Source of the DNA: Psychromonas sp. SA13A
Lineage (GTDB): Bacteria > Pseudomonadota > Gammaproteobacteria > Enterobacterales > Psychromonadaceae
NCBI RefSeq assembly: GCF_011378715.1
Contig: NZ_WTKU01000001.1
Location: 62,001-126,000 of the forward strand
Length of the DNA stretch: 64,000 nt
Direction: 5' to 3'
This document shows, in pieces, positions 46,176 to 56,880 of this stretch (position 1 is the stretch's first letter; each line of letters begins with the position of its first letter). The notes beneath the pieces were generated by a model. That model was not told the DNA's origin. It searched no databases and was given only the letters and a program-made list of their open reading frames with translations. The position numbers were made by a program, and so were the translations under genes.

Positions 46176-47504
46176 CTACAACTCGCCCATTTCTCGTAAT
46201 GAAAGGTCGCGTCGTTGGTTGAAGGCTTTTATATCTTTCTGTGGCACTTCTTGAGATAAAGGCAGATCAACCTTCATCGCATCAACCGGTTTGTTATAAA
46301 CATGAAATTCATAATGTAAATGAGCACCTGTAGAGCGTCCTGTATTACCCGAGCGAGCAATCAATTTACCCATTTCTACACGTTGCCCTTTACGTACTAA
46401 TATTTTGCTTAGATGTAAGAAACGAGTTGTATATTTACGACCATGTTTGAGCACAATATAATTACCTGCAGCAGGGTGATAACCAGCCCTTACCACAACG
46501 CCATCACCGGTAGCATAGACATTAGTACCAACAGGAACAGCGAAATCGGTTCCATTATGAGGACTTACTCGTTTAGTAATCGGGTGTAACCGACGAGGAT
46601 TAAAGCGCGAGCTAATACGAGGATGTCCATTGACAGGGTAACGACGATAAGCTTTGCTTAAACCTTTACCGTCTTTGTCATAATAGCGGCCATCTTCGTT
46701 TAAAAATGCGGTATAGGTACGTGATCGGGTTTTAAGCAAAATAGCCAATACTTCACTATCAAAACTATAAACCCCATCTATATATTGTTTAGCCACTAAT
46801 ACATGATAGCTATCGCCAACGCGAAGTTGACGATTAAAATCAAACTTATCTTGCAAGGCACGAGATACTTGTTGGATTTGGCTAGCAGATAATCCAGATT
46901 TTTTTGCACTAACATAAAAGCTGCCAGTAACGCTGCCTTGATAATAACTATTACGCCACTCTCCTTCTTTAACCTCTAAGTTCGATACATAAGCACCATC
47001 TTTTAAAACAAAACTTAATGTATTAGCGCGGTCGATAATCACTTTTAGCGATAATAATTGATTACTAGGGCTAACCAAAAGTTGTACTTCTTGCCCTGGC
47101 AGTAAATTAGCAAGGCGTAAATGCTCCGTATCAACCTCTAATAACTCTTGTAAAGCTGCGGCTGACAAACCTTCTTTAGAAAAAATTTCACTTAACGTAT
47201 CACCCGCTGAAATAGTAATATCTATTTCTCGGTTGGCAGAAAAGTCAGGGAGTAATGTTTTATTTGCACCACGATTTACCGTTGCTGGCTCAGCAACCGC
47301 ATAGTCATCTTTTAATGACTCACTAATAGGAAGAGTTAATTCGCGTTTAATTGTTTTTCCATTAGGGTTAGAAGCAGGAATAAGGCTAATAATCAGTAAA
47401 AAAACAAATAAAGAGATGACTAACCAAAAGTGCAAGCGAGGTAAGTGATTTACTAAAGTAAGCACTTTTTTAAACATAGTTTTAATTTGATGTAACAAAG
47501 GCAT
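46176..47504 (-). CDS. mepM: Murein DD-endopeptidase, MepM-like (LysM + M23)
   Basis: A 442-residue cell-wall hydrolase that opens cross-links in peptidoglycan to permit growth. One membrane anchor at about residues 23-42 is followed by a LysM/OapA-type region (ITISAGDTLSEIFSKEGLSA at about 95-114) and the M23 LytM domain from residue 290. Zinc ligands His and Asp are in HNGTDFAVPVG, and the final His-x-His in GAHLHYEFH. Length matches E. coli MepM (440). Ribosome site is weak. Confidence 0.9.
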   Translation of the reverse strand: MPLLHQIKTMFKKVLTLVNHLPRLHFWLVISLFVFLLIISLIPASNPNGKTIKRELTLPISESLKDDYAVAEPATVNRGANKTLLPDFSANREIDITISAGDTLSEIFSKEGLSAAALQELLEVDTEHLRLANLLPGQEVQLLVSPSNQLLSLKVIIDRANTLSFVLKDGAYVSNLEVKEGEWRNSYYQGSVTGSFYVSAKKSGLSASQIQQVSRALQDKFDFNRQLRVGDSYHVLVAKQYIDGVYSFDSEVLAILLKTRSRTYTAFLNEDGRYYDKDGKGLSKAYRRYPVNGHPRISSRFNPRRLHPITKRVSPHNGTDFAVPVGTNVYATGDGVVVRAGYHPAAGNYIVLKHGRKYTTRFLHLSKILVRKGQRVEMGKLIARSGNTGRSTGAHLHYEFHVYNKPVDAMKVDLPLSQEVPQKDIKAFNQRRDLSLREMGEL

Positions 47505-47689
47505 AAAGAGTCTCGATTAGACAGAAGAAACATAACCGTAAAATAAAATGCCAGCGAGTATAACCTATAGCACAGCATGTTTAAGAAAATTTACAGTAAT
47601 TTTAACCACCTTTGACCAATAAAGTAAGCAAACAGTTCTATCTTATTTATAAATAATAGGGTGTTATCCATCACAAAAAAATGTATTAT

Positions 47690-47713
47690 GGACGTCTAGA
47701 TGTAAAAACATCC
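47690..47713. promoter_or_regulatory. Probable MetJ operator upstream of metK
   Basis: Three successive 8-mers, GGACGTCT, AGATGTAA and AAACATCC, match the met box AGACGTCT at 7, 5 and 5 positions. Position 38 bases before metK fits methionine repression. Confidence 0.55.
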
Positions 47714-47750
47714 AAAATAATTTATTTAAATAGCCCGAATAGGAGTTCAC

Positions 47751-48899
47751 ATGTCACGTGACTTATTTACTTCAGAATCAGTTTCTGAAGGTCATCCAGA
47801 TAAAATCGCCGATCAAATTTCTGATGCCGTACTTGATGCCATTTTAAAACAAGATACTAAAGCACGCGTTGCTTGTGAAACTTACGTAAAAACGGGCATG
47901 GTCATGGTAGGCGGTGAAATCACCACTGATGCCTGGGTTGATATTGAACAAATCACACGTGATACCGTACGTGAAATTGGTTACACAAGTTCAGAAATGG
48001 GCTTTGATGCCGACTCTTGTGCCGTACTAAACGTAGTAGGTAAACAATCTCCTGATATTAACCAAGGTGTAGACCGCTCTGACCCTCGTGAACAAGGTGC
48101 CGGTGACCAAGGTTTAATGTTTGGTTACGCGACCAATGAAACAGAAGTATTCATGCCTGCGCCAATTACATATGCTCACCGTCTTGTAAAAAGACAAGCG
48201 GAAGTACGTAAAAGTGGCCAACTAGATTGGTTACGTCCAGATGCTAAAAGCCAAGTTACCTTTGCTTATGACCAAGGTAAAATCGTCGGTATTGATGCCG
48301 TTGTACTTTCAACGCAACATCGTGAAGATATTAAACAATCAGATTTAGTTGAAGCGGTAATGGAAGAGATCATTAAACCGGTTTTACCTGCTGAATGGTT
48401 AACTGAACGTACTAAATTCCACATTAATCCAACCGGTCGTTTTGTGATCGGTGGGCCAGTAGGCGACTGTGGTTTAACAGGACGTAAAATAATCGTAGAT
48501 ACTTACGGTGGTACAGCACGTCACGGTGGTGGTGCATTTTCTGGTAAAGATCCTTCAAAAGTAGACCGAAGTGCAGCTTATGCAGCACGTTATGTCGCAA
48601 AAAATATTGTTGCTGCAGGTTTAGCTGACCGTTGTGAGATCCAAGTGTCATATGCAATTGGTGTTGCAGAGCCAACATCAATCAGCGTTGAGACATTTGG
48701 TACTGAAAAAGTAGCAAAAGACTTAATCGTTAGCTTAGTAAGCGAACATTTTGACCTACGCCCTTACGGTTTAATCGAAATGTTAGATCTAATCAAACCT
48801 ATTTATCAAGAGACAGCAGCTTACGGACACTTTGGTCGTGAGCAATTCCCTTGGGAAGCACTAGATAAAGTAGACGCTCTTAAAGCGGCTGCATTTTAA
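47751..48899 (+). CDS. metK: S-adenosylmethionine synthetase
   Basis: A 382-residue MetK, which makes SAM from methionine and [23 protein letters not shown] opens the protein with the catalytic histidine; [16 protein letters not shown] and [19 protein letters not shown] bind ATP and phosphate. Length is close to E. coli MetK (384). A met box array lies upstream and sprT follows at 33 bases, possibly co-transcribed. Confidence 0.98.
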   Translation: MSRDLFTSESVSEGHPDKIADQISDAVLDAILKQDTKARVACETYVKTGMVMVGGEITTDAWVDIEQITRDTVREIGYTSSEMGFDADSCAVLNVVGKQSPDINQGVDRSDPREQGAGDQGLMFGYATNETEVFMPAPITYAHRLVKRQAEVRKSGQLDWLRPDAKSQVTFAYDQGKIVGIDAVVLSTQHREDIKQSDLVEAVMEEIIKPVLPAEWLTERTKFHINPTGRFVIGGPVGDCGLTGRKIIVDTYGGTARHGGGAFSGKDPSKVDRSAAYAARYVAKNIVAAGLADRCEIQVSYAIGVAEPTSISVETFGTEKVAKDLIVSLVSEHFDLRPYGLIEMLDLIKPIYQETAAYGHFGREQFPWEALDKVDALKAAAF

Positions 48900-48932
48900 T
48901 TTAAGCGTTTTATAAAAACGATTTAATATTGA

Positions 48933-49430
48933 ATGATGCTAACGTTTGAAGATAAAAAAGCACTCGCAGTGAAAGGTGAAGATTGTTTCATTTTAGCCGA
49001 GTGCTTTTTTGATCGCGCTTTTCCTCGCCCCACTTACTTCTTTAATCAACGTGGTCGAAGCGCAGGTACTGCACATCTACAAAAAAACCTGATTAAATTC
49101 AATCCAATCTTATATCTACAAAATAAAGCTATTTTTATTGAGCATGTCGTTGCCCATGAAATTGCACATTTAATTACTTACCAGCTTTACGGTAAAGTCA
49201 AACCACACGGTAAAGAATGGCAACAGATCATGACACAGGTTTTTCATTTACCTGCCAATACAACCCATCAATTAGATATTACAGATGTTCAAGGTAAATT
49301 ATTTATTTACCACTGCTCTTGCTCGCAGCATCAATTAACTATTCGTCGACATAATAATATTAAAAAAGGCACTCGTTATTTATGCCGAAAGTGTAAGTCG
49401 ACTTTAGTCTTTTCTGAACAAGAAAATTAA
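48933..49430 (+). CDS. sprT: SprT-family zinc metalloprotease
   Basis: A 165-residue SprT. The zinc protease motif HEIAH is at residues 75-79, and a C-terminal zinc ribbon is formed by CSCSQH and CRKCKS. Related eukaryotic SPRTN cleaves DNA-protein cross-links; the bacterial role is less clear. Adjacent to metK, as near to it in E. coli. Confidence 0.9.
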   Translation: MMLTFEDKKALAVKGEDCFILAECFFDRAFPRPTYFFNQRGRSAGTAHLQKNLIKFNPILYLQNKAIFIEHVVAHEIAHLITYQLYGKVKPHGKEWQQIMTQVFHLPANTTHQLDITDVQGKLFIYHCSCSQHQLTIRRHNNIKKGTRYLCRKCKSTLVFSEQEN

Positions 49431-50332
49431 GCGTTAACAATCAATAGAAATGAAAGAATTAAGACAACGGGCTTATTAAGAATTGAGAATTGAAAGTTAA
49501 GATTTAAGATTTTTTATAGGGAAATGAATATTTATGATACTTCGAGGTGTAAAAATAGCTAAGCTGGGAAATCAACTTGTAAAGTGGGATTAATATTGCA
49601 GGCTACTCCAACCCCCCGCCTTTGTAGCTGCAATATTAATTTTACCGATTACCATTTAACTCATTACTATCTATCAACAGCTGGCATATCCTGCGAAAAA
49701 TAGCATCAATCTAAATCGAACGCCTGTGTGCGCAAACCTTCAATCAAAATTTCATAATAAATAAAACGTTATCTATTATCATGAGTCATGGTTTTTGGTG
49801 TTACCTAGCATGGAGACTCTCAGTAACAACCATCGACAAAATACTGAACTAACAACAATCAACATTAACTTCATGGCTTAAATGCTCAATGCTTAATTAC
49901 TGTTAGCTATAACGACAGTATTCTTGCCAACGACAAAGATGATAATAGATATCATTACCATCTGTCAACCTTTTAACGACACTATTTTCAAAAATGCAGG
50001 AAAGGTGTTTTTTACGGCACAAAATTAAACTTACCTTTGATGTCATCTTTATTACTTTAATCAGGATAAAAATAAACGCTAATTAAGTGCTTTCGATAGC
50101 AATTAGAAGTGATCAGTGACGTGGTTTAATGGTGTTTAACTTGAACTATCAGCTGAAGATCTTAGTTTAAGGTCTGACTTTAAGGTGTGAGCTTTTGAGG
50201 TATAAGCTGACGGTCTGAACATTGCTATAGGGCGATTAAAACTAAGCAGATGCGAAAAAATAAGGTGAATAATAATGAGGAGTTCATTCACATGATCCGG
50301 CCTATCAGACCGGATTATTAAGGGATAAAAAC
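49431..50332. other. 900-base intergenic region
   Basis: No gene found on either strand. It includes a Fur-like palindrome (49941-49959) and the terminator-like ATCCGG / CCGGAT hairpin at about 50298-50316 that may end the downstream minus-strand transcript. The rest is AT-rich with small hairpins. Confidence 0.5.
49941..49959. promoter_or_regulatory. Second Fur-like site
   Basis: GATAATAGATATCATTACC matches the 19-base Fur consensus at 14 positions by eye. It lies in a gene-free stretch, so any target would be a non-coding RNA. Confidence 0.3.
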
Positions 50333-51076
50333 CTAACGCTTAAAATTATCTAAAATGATTCCCGTGGCCATTGCTACATTCAATGACTCTGCCTGGCCAA
50401 AGTTAGGAATTGTTATTTTATCGCTAATATACTGACTTACTTCAGTAGAAATACCATGTGACTCACTACCCATCACAATAAATGCGGCACTAGCTAGTTC
50501 ACTACGATGAATGTTCTTTCCTTCTAAGAAAGCGCCGTAAATAGGTTTAACCTGTGCAGATAAATACTCACTAAGCTCAGTATGACTGACTTGCACACGC
50601 GCAAAAGATCCCATTGTTGCAGCAATCACTTTAGGGTTATAAAGGTCCGCACAGTCAGGGCTACAAATAATATGCTCAATCCCATACCAATCTGCAACAC
50701 GAATAATAGTACCTAAGTTGCCTGGATCCCCCACTTGATCTAACACTAAGATCAATTCGTTTTCGCCTATTTCTGGAATAGAATACTGTTTGCATTTAAC
50801 CACTGCGATCACACTATTATTAGTTTTTAAGGTCCCTGCTTTTTGTAACTCTTGTTGCGTACTCTCAATGGTCAAAGCCACTAATTTGTTAGCACTTAAT
50901 GTATCTGCATGGTGATTAATATATTCACTGGTCGCAAATAAATTAACTATCTCAAAAGTTGAGTTAAATAACTCACTGACGTTTTTTTCACCCTGTACTA
51001 AAAACAATCCCAATTTCTTACGTTGCTTTTTCTGCTCTAAGGAGTGGATGAGTTTTAACTGATTTTTAGAGATCAT
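50333..51076 (-). CDS. TrmH/SpoU-family RNA 2'-O-methyltransferase
   Basis: A 247-residue SPOUT methyltransferase. An N-terminal substrate-binding domain (GLFLVQGEKNVSEL) is followed by the SpoU core: DQVGDPGNLGTIIRVADWYG (motif 1), IVMGSESHGIS (motif 2) and IPNFGQAESLNVAMATGIIL (motif 3, knot). It methylates a ribose in rRNA or tRNA; which one cannot be told. GGAA precedes the ATG. Confidence 0.88.
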   Translation of the reverse strand: MISKNQLKLIHSLEQKKQRKKLGLFLVQGEKNVSELFNSTFEIVNLFATSEYINHHADTLSANKLVALTIESTQQELQKAGTLKTNNSVIAVVKCKQYSIPEIGENELILVLDQVGDPGNLGTIIRVADWYGIEHIICSPDCADLYNPKVIAATMGSFARVQVSHTELSEYLSAQVKPIYGAFLEGKNIHRSELASAAFIVMGSESHGISTEVSQYISDKITIPNFGQAESLNVAMATGIILDNFKR

Positions 51077-51154
51077 AAATTTCCAATGGTCTATAACTTT
51101 AAAGAGCTACTTTATGACTTTTTAAAGTTTGTTTATAAGCAGGTGCAAATAAGT

Positions 51155-51619
51155 TTATAAATAACAACACATGATAATAGCATCTTCACGGCCATTATCG
51201 GCGGGATAATAAGCAGGCCGAATGTCCACTTCTACAAAATCTAACGCTTGATACAGTTTGATTGCAGGCGTATTAGAAGCTCTAGCTTCTAGCCAGATTT
51301 CCTGTTGCGATAGCGAGAGTGAAAAGGTTTTTAAATAATTTAACAATGCTCGACCCAGACCTGCTCCTTGATAAACAGGAGAAATAGCAATATTCATCAG
51401 GGTCACTTCACCTGCAACATAACTAGCAACAAAATAACCGACGACCTTATCATCAAGCATGATCACATGATTAATATAACGCTTACCAAAATTACTCAGA
51501 AAGATTTTTTCAGACCAAGGGTGACTATGAGCCTGCACCTCAATCGCTAATACTTCAGGGAGATCGGTAATCGCCATGGCAATAATAGATGTTACAGATT
51601 GTTTATTGTTGATAGGCAC
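51155..51619 (-). CDS. rimI: Ribosomal protein S18 alanine N-acetyltransferase
   Basis: A 154-residue GNAT enzyme acetylating the N-terminus of S18. QAHSHPWSEKIFLSNFG is the substrate motif; YQGAGLGRALLNYL binds acetyl-CoA; WLEARASNTPAIKLYQALDF completes the fold. The GTG at 51619 with GGAAG upstream gives the family length; a longer frame runs into holD. It overlaps holD by 17 bases, so translation is probably coupled, as in E. coli holD-rimI. Confidence 0.9.
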   Translation of the reverse strand: MPINNKQSVTSIIAMAITDLPEVLAIEVQAHSHPWSEKIFLSNFGKRYINHVIMLDDKVVGYFVASYVAGEVTLMNIAISPVYQGAGLGRALLNYLKTFSLSLSQQEIWLEARASNTPAIKLYQALDFVEVDIRPAYYPADNGREDAIIMCCYL

Positions 51620-51998
51620 AGAACTGCTTCCAAAGTACTTTTTTAGCCGCTGCATTTGTCGCAAGTTCAGCTAAAGAAGGTGAATTTAATAATTGATGAG
51701 ACGGTGAAGAAGCAATCTCTCCAAGTGTAGACCAAATCAATGTGGGTAAATTACCCTGTTGATTCTCAAATTGCGCTAAAGAGCAATAAACCACCTGATC
51801 AGATTTTATTTGAAAAGCACTAATGATAGCAGCCATCAACTCATGTTTTGCATCCTCTTCTGTACACACGACTAACAGTTTGCATGCAGATAAATTTAAC
51901 TGCTTAAGAGCTTCTTCAGTTTTAAATAGCGCCGGTTTTCTTACTTGCCAGTGGGTAATACCCATTTCTTGTAAAAAAACAGCCTGTTGATGTTTCAT
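51603..51998 (-). CDS. holD: DNA polymerase III psi subunit
   Basis: A 131-residue psi subunit of the clamp loader, linking chi to the tau/gamma complex. LQEMGITHWQVRKPALF is the conserved N-terminal segment that contacts the loader; KLLVVC and LPTLIWSTLGEI belong to the core. Low conservation is normal for HolD; the rimI overlap supports the name. Confidence 0.88.
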   Translation of the reverse strand: MKHQQAVFLQEMGITHWQVRKPALFKTEEALKQLNLSACKLLVVCTEEDAKHELMAAIISAFQIKSDQVVYCSLAQFENQQGNLPTLIWSTLGEIASSPSHQLLNSPSLAELATNAAAKKVLWKQFCAYQQ

Positions 51999-52408
51999 AA
52001 CGAGCCTAAAATAAAAATATTGATGATTTCAAGGTGTAAATATAACACTGATTAGTATCCGATCGAAGCTTTACAGAGGTTATAAAATGAAACCATTAAA
52101 AAGTACAAGAATTAGGCAAATGCTTACCTAAAAGTTGTATTTATGAGGCGATTAATGCGATTGAAAATAAACCACTTAACCGCTTGCGGTTATTTAACAT
52201 ACAAAATTAATGCTGTTAATTTGAAGTCATAGCCAAAATTAGCATGAAAGAATTGTCGATATCGATTCCCTAAATTAATGTGATCGATTGAAAATTTATT
52301 GGATTTAGTAAGAAAAAGGATGCTATAAATGTGTTTTCAATCACAAAAACATATATATACAAGGTTTTATCAAACTAAAATTCTTAAAGCCTGCAGGGAA
52401 TAATTAAA
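51999..52408. other. Promoter region of the peptide ABC operon
   Basis: 410 AT-rich bases between the divergent holD and ABC operon. I see no distinctive operator or hairpin. Confidence 0.5.
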
Positions 52409-54115
52409 ATGGCGTTATTAGAAGTTAAAAACCTTCGTATTGAATACCCGTCTCGTTTTGGTGTACATGCAGCGGTCAAATCGCTTTCATTTTCGATCAA
52501 TCGTGGTGAAATAGTTGGCGTTGTAGGAGAGTCAGGTGCAGGTAAATCTACAGTTGGTAATGCGATCATAGATTTATTAAGCCCTCCCGGTGTCATTGCT
52601 GCTGGTGAAGTTTTTTTAGATGGTGAAAAAATATCAGGTTTAACACTTGAGCAGATGCGTAAGGTGCGCGGTAATAAAATTGGTTTTATTTTCCAAGATC
52701 CAATGACGTCGCTTAATCCTCTTTTCACCGTTGAGCAACAGTTACTAGAAACCATTCATGCCAATTTAAATGTGAGTCAAGGTGAAGCATTAAAACGTGC
52801 TATCAACTTAATGCAACAAGTGGGTATTCCAGAGCCTGAAGTTCGAATTAAACAATATCCGCATCAATTTTCTGGCGGTATGCGCCAACGTGTGGTTATT
52901 GCCATCGCATTATCTGGTGAACCCGATTTAATTATTGCCGATGAACCAACCACGGCACTTGATGTGTCTATTCAAGATCAAATACTGACATTGATCCGTA
53001 GTTTATGTATTGAAAAAAATGTTGGCTGTATGTTGGTAACCCACGATATGGGTGTAGTGTCTAACGTAACCGACAAAATAGCGGTAATGTATCGTGGTGA
53101 TTTAGTTGAGTTTGGTGAAACGGCTAAAGTGCTAGGCGATCCGGATCATGAATATACGCGCAGCTTAATTTCAGCCGTACCACGTTCAGATAGAAAACTA
53201 GACCGTTTTCCATTGGTAAGCTACATCGAAGAAGCACATGAACTGCAAGCTCTGGATATTAAAAACCATTGGTTAGGACAAAGCGAAGAACAGCGTGATT
53301 ATGATGGCCCACTATTAAATGTTGAAAATGTCAGTTTACGTTTTGTCACTAAAGATTCATTTTTTGAGAGTAAACGCGAATACGTTCAAGCCAACAAAAA
53401 CGTCAGCTTTAGTATTAATGAGGGTGAAACTTTTGGTTTAGTGGGTGAGTCCGGCTCAGGAAAATCAACGATTGCACGTGTTATTACCGGCTTATTTCCG
53501 CCTAACGAAGGCAAAATAACTTTTGAGGGTATTGACTTAACAGCGATTAAATCGGAACGTGAACGTCGCCCTTTCCGTCGTCAAATGCAAATGGTATTTC
53601 AAAACCCATACACGTCGATGAATCCGCGTATGAAGATTTACGATATTATTGCCGAGCCCATTCGTTTTCATAAACTAGCCGCTAATGAATCACAAATACA
53701 ACAAATCGTATTCGATTTATTAGATCATGTGGGGCTAGGGAGAATGGCGGGTGTTAAGTACCCTCATGAATTTTCCGGTGGTCAACGTCAACGTATCTCT
53801 ATTGCGCGTGCTTTAGCAACCAGACCACGTTTATTAATTTGTGACGAACCAACATCAGCACTTGATGTATCGGTACAAGCACAGATTCTAAATCTACTTA
53901 AAGATTTACAAGATGAGCTAAATCTAACCATGCTATTTATTAGCCATGATTTACCCGTTATACGCCAAGTATGCGACCGCATCGGTGTGATGCAACAAGG
54001 AAAATTATTAGAAGTAAACGAGAGTGAGCAATTATTTACCCATCCTCAACACCCTTATAGCCAGCATTTAATTTCATTGATGCCTGAGTTTAAAGGGTTG
54101 CGGAGTAGTATCTAA
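52409..54115 (+). CDS. Peptide/glutathione-type ABC transporter, dual ATPase (GsiA/DppDF-like)
   Basis: A 568-residue fusion of two ABC ATPases of the oligopeptide (Dpp/Opp) class. The first half has Walker [10 protein letters not shown], signature FSGGMRQR and Walker B LIIADEPT; the second half [17 protein letters not shown] and LLICDEPT. It powers import. The order ATPase, binding protein, permease, permease matches E. coli gsiABCD, glutathione uptake. The substrate cannot be proved. Confidence 0.9.
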   Translation: MALLEVKNLRIEYPSRFGVHAAVKSLSFSINRGEIVGVVGESGAGKSTVGNAIIDLLSPPGVIAAGEVFLDGEKISGLTLEQMRKVRGNKIGFIFQDPMTSLNPLFTVEQQLLETIHANLNVSQGEALKRAINLMQQVGIPEPEVRIKQYPHQFSGGMRQRVVIAIALSGEPDLIIADEPTTALDVSIQDQILTLIRSLCIEKNVGCMLVTHDMGVVSNVTDKIAVMYRGDLVEFGETAKVLGDPDHEYTRSLISAVPRSDRKLDRFPLVSYIEEAHELQALDIKNHWLGQSEEQRDYDGPLLNVENVSLRFVTKDSFFESKREYVQANKNVSFSINEGETFGLVGESGSGKSTIARVITGLFPPNEGKITFEGIDLTAIKSERERRPFRRQMQMVFQNPYTSMNPRMKIYDIIAEPIRFHKLAANESQIQQIVFDLLDHVGLGRMAGVKYPHEFSGGQRQRISIARALATRPRLLICDEPTSALDVSVQAQILNLLKDLQDELNLTMLFISHDLPVIRQVCDRIGVMQQGKLLEVNESEQLFTHPQHPYSQHLISLMPEFKGLRSSI

Positions 54116-54175
54116 ACAAAATTTCACCATTATAAAGTTAATAATTAAATGTTTTTTTCATAAAAGGAGTTGTAA

Positions 54176-55726
54176 ATGAAGTTTTTAAAAACAAAATTAG
54201 CCATCGCATTACTTGCTACAGGGTTAAATTTTTCAGCCACTGCTGCTGATATCACCATTGCCTATGATTCGGACCCAGTAACACTTGATCCACATGAGCA
54301 ACTTTCTGGTGGTGTGCTACAAATGTCACACATGTTATTTGATCCACTAGTGCGCTTTACTAAAGAATTTGATTTTGAGCCTCGTTTGGCTGAAAAATGG
54401 GAACGTGTAGATGATAACACCTTCCGCTTCACACTTCGTAAGGGTGTCAAATTCCATTCAGGTAATACAATGACGGCTGATGACGTTGTTTGGACATTTA
54501 ATCGTTTAAAAACGTCTCAAGACTTTAAAAACGTATTTTCACCGTACGAGAAGCTAGTAAAAATAGATGATTACACGGTTGAGCTCGTTTCATTTGAACC
54601 GTACCCATTAGTACTACAAACGGCCACTTACCTTTTCCCAATGGACAGTAAGTTCTATTCAGGTGATATGGACGGTGTAGATAAATCAATTATCATTAAA
54701 CATGGTGGTTCATTTGCATCAACACACGTTTCAGGTACAGGCCCATTTACTATTGAATCTCGTGAGCAAGGCGTAAAAGTAGTATTTGACCGTTTTGACA
54801 ATTACTGGGATACAAACTCACCAGGTAATGTTGATAAGCTAACCTTGGTGCCAATTAAAGAGAATGCAACTCGTGTTGCTGCGCTACTTTCTGGAGATGT
54901 TGACTTAATTCACCCAGTTGCACCTAACGATCAAAAACGTGTTATCGATACTAAAAACATCGAGCTAACCACGGTTGCTGGTACCCGCATCATTACACTA
55001 CAAATGAACCAAAGTTCAAATGAAGCGTTAAAGGATGTACGTGTACGCCAAGCTATTGTGTATGCAATTAACAATGAAGCTATTGTGAAAAAAATCATGA
55101 AAGGTTTTGCAACAACAGCGGGACAACAAGGCCCTGCAGGTTATTCCGGTTATGATGCAAATTTAACGCCTCGTTATGACTTGAAAAAAGCAAAACAATT
55201 GATGAAAGAAGCGGGTTATGAGAAAGGCTTTAAATTATCAATGATTGCACCTAATAACCGTTACGTAAATGATGCACAGATTGCGCAAGCAGCTTCATCA
55301 ATGCTAGCTAAGATTGGTATTACTGTAGATTTAAAAACTATGCCTAAAGCACAATACTGGCCTGAGTTTGATAAATGTGCGGCGGATATGCTGATGATTG
55401 GTTGGCATTCAGATACTGAAGATTCTGCAAACTTCTCTGAGTTCTTAACCATGACTCGTGATACGGAAACGGGTAGAGGCGCTTACAACTGTGGCCATTA
55501 CTCAAACCCTAAAGTAGATAGCTTAGTAAACACTGCCAATGCAGAAACAGATCCTGCAAAACGTGCCGCAATGTTACAAGAAGTTGAACAAATTCTATAT
55601 AACGATGCCGCATTTGTGCCGCTTCATTGGCAGAACCTTGCTTGGGGCGCAAAATCTACTCTAAATGTTTCACCTATTGTTAATGCATTAAACTTCCCGT
55701 ACTTAGGCGATTTAGTTGTTAAATAA
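54176..55726 (+). CDS. Peptide ABC transporter substrate-binding protein (family 5)
   Basis: A 516-residue periplasmic binding protein. A Sec signal peptide ends around LNFSATAADITIA; DPVTLDPHEQLSGGVLQMSH starts the fold. RLAEKWERVDDNTFRFTLRKGVKFHSG is the family 5 signature (split here: key residues WE and FTLRKG). It delivers substrate to the permeases below. Three hairpins follow before the permease gene, which may keep this gene more abundant than the permeases. Confidence 0.9.
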   Translation: MKFLKTKLAIALLATGLNFSATAADITIAYDSDPVTLDPHEQLSGGVLQMSHMLFDPLVRFTKEFDFEPRLAEKWERVDDNTFRFTLRKGVKFHSGNTMTADDVVWTFNRLKTSQDFKNVFSPYEKLVKIDDYTVELVSFEPYPLVLQTATYLFPMDSKFYSGDMDGVDKSIIIKHGGSFASTHVSGTGPFTIESREQGVKVVFDRFDNYWDTNSPGNVDKLTLVPIKENATRVAALLSGDVDLIHPVAPNDQKRVIDTKNIELTTVAGTRIITLQMNQSSNEALKDVRVRQAIVYAINNEAIVKKIMKGFATTAGQQGPAGYSGYDANLTPRYDLKKAKQLMKEAGYEKGFKLSMIAPNNRYVNDAQIAQAASSMLAKIGITVDLKTMPKAQYWPEFDKCAADMLMIGWHSDTEDSANFSEFLTMTRDTETGRGAYNCGHYSNPKVDSLVNTANAETDPAKRAAMLQEVEQILYNDAAFVPLHWQNLAWGAKSTLNVSPIVNALNFPYLGDLVVK

Positions 55727-55767
55727 AGGTAGCATTCAGGCTGAGATAATTTAAAGCCTGCTTAATT

Positions 55768-55879
55768 ACAGGCTCTTGTTGTATTAAAAGAGCCTGTTTT
55801 AGTTTGCTACCTAATAGGTAAAATAAACAACTTTAATTTTTTAACTCCACAATAAAACGACCCAACCTTTGGGTCGTTA
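55768..55879 (+). other. Hairpin cluster in the operon after the binding protein
   Basis: AGCCTG...CAGGCT and ACAGGCTCTT...AAGAGCCTGT overlap, so they exclude each other, and AACGACCC...GGGTCGTT follows at 55857-55879. They could be partial terminators or mRNA stabilisers that set binding protein above permease. Confidence 0.5.
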
Positions 55880-55901
55880 ATCATTTTATAGGAAACAACT
55901 G

Positions 55902-56879
55902 ATGTTTACCTTTTTGGTCCAGCGACTTTTCCAAGCATTAATCGTAATGTTTGTGATCAGCCTAGTCGCATTTGCAATCCAAGATAACCTAGGCGATCCA
56001 CTTCGAGAAATGGTAGGCCAATCCGTATCAGAAGCAGAACGACAAGTTTTACGTGATGAACTTGGGTTAAATGACTCTTATGCCACCAAGTACACTCGTT
56101 TTATTACTAGTGCAGTGCAAGGAGATTTAGGTAACTCTTATTTCTTTAAGCGCCCTGCCGTAGACGTTATTTTAGATAAGTTACAAGCGACCATGGAATT
56201 AGTATTGGGCGCGACACTGATCATTATAGTGGTATCCATTCCCCTTGGTGTTTATTCCGCAATTCATCCCAAAAGCTTATGGACTAAGCTAATCATGGCA
56301 TTCAGTAGTATCGGCATTTCGATCCCTGTTTTCTTAACCGCTATTATTTTAATGTACATTTTTGCCATTGAACTGCAGTGGTTACCCTCCTATGGCCGCG
56401 GGGAAACTATATCGGTACTCGGTTGGGAAACGGGCTATTTAACCAAAGATGGTTTATTGCATTTAGTCTTACCTTGTATCTCACTCGCCTCTATTATGCT
56501 GCCTTTGTTTATTCGCTTGGTACGTTCAGAGATGCTAGAAGCATTAAGCTCTGAATATGTAAAATTTGCGATGGCTAAAGGCTTAGCAATGAATAAAGTT
56601 TATTATCAACATGCTCTTAAAAATACCATGTTACCAGTACTTACGGTCGGTGGTGTTCAAATTGGAACTATGGTTGCTTATACCATTTTAACGGAAACTG
56701 TTTTCCAATGGCCTGGTACTGGCTTCTTATTTCTAGAAGCGATCAATCGTGTTGATACGCCACTCATTACGGCCTATGTGATCTTTGTAGGACTTATTTT
56801 TGTGGTCACTAATACTATCGTTGATTTGTTATACGGCGTAGTTAATCCAACTGTTAACATCACTGGGAAAGGAGCATAA
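55902..56879 (+). CDS. Peptide ABC transporter permease (GsiC/DppB-like)
   Basis: A 325-residue inner-membrane permease of the DppB/OppB type with about six helices: residues 9-29, 98-120, 134-156, 185-205, 245-268 and 292-312. The cytoplasmic EAA loop that meets the ATPase is SEYVKFAMAKGLAMNKVYYQ. It pairs with the next gene, one base on. Confidence 0.9.
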   Translation: MFTFLVQRLFQALIVMFVISLVAFAIQDNLGDPLREMVGQSVSEAERQVLRDELGLNDSYATKYTRFITSAVQGDLGNSYFFKRPAVDVILDKLQATMELVLGATLIIIVVSIPLGVYSAIHPKSLWTKLIMAFSSIGISIPVFLTAIILMYIFAIELQWLPSYGRGETISVLGWETGYLTKDGLLHLVLPCISLASIMLPLFIRLVRSEMLEALSSEYVKFAMAKGLAMNKVYYQHALKNTMLPVLTVGGVQIGTMVAYTILTETVFQWPGTGFLFLEAINRVDTPLITAYVIFVGLIFVVTNTIVDLLYGVVNPTVNITGKGA

Positions 56880-56880
56880 A

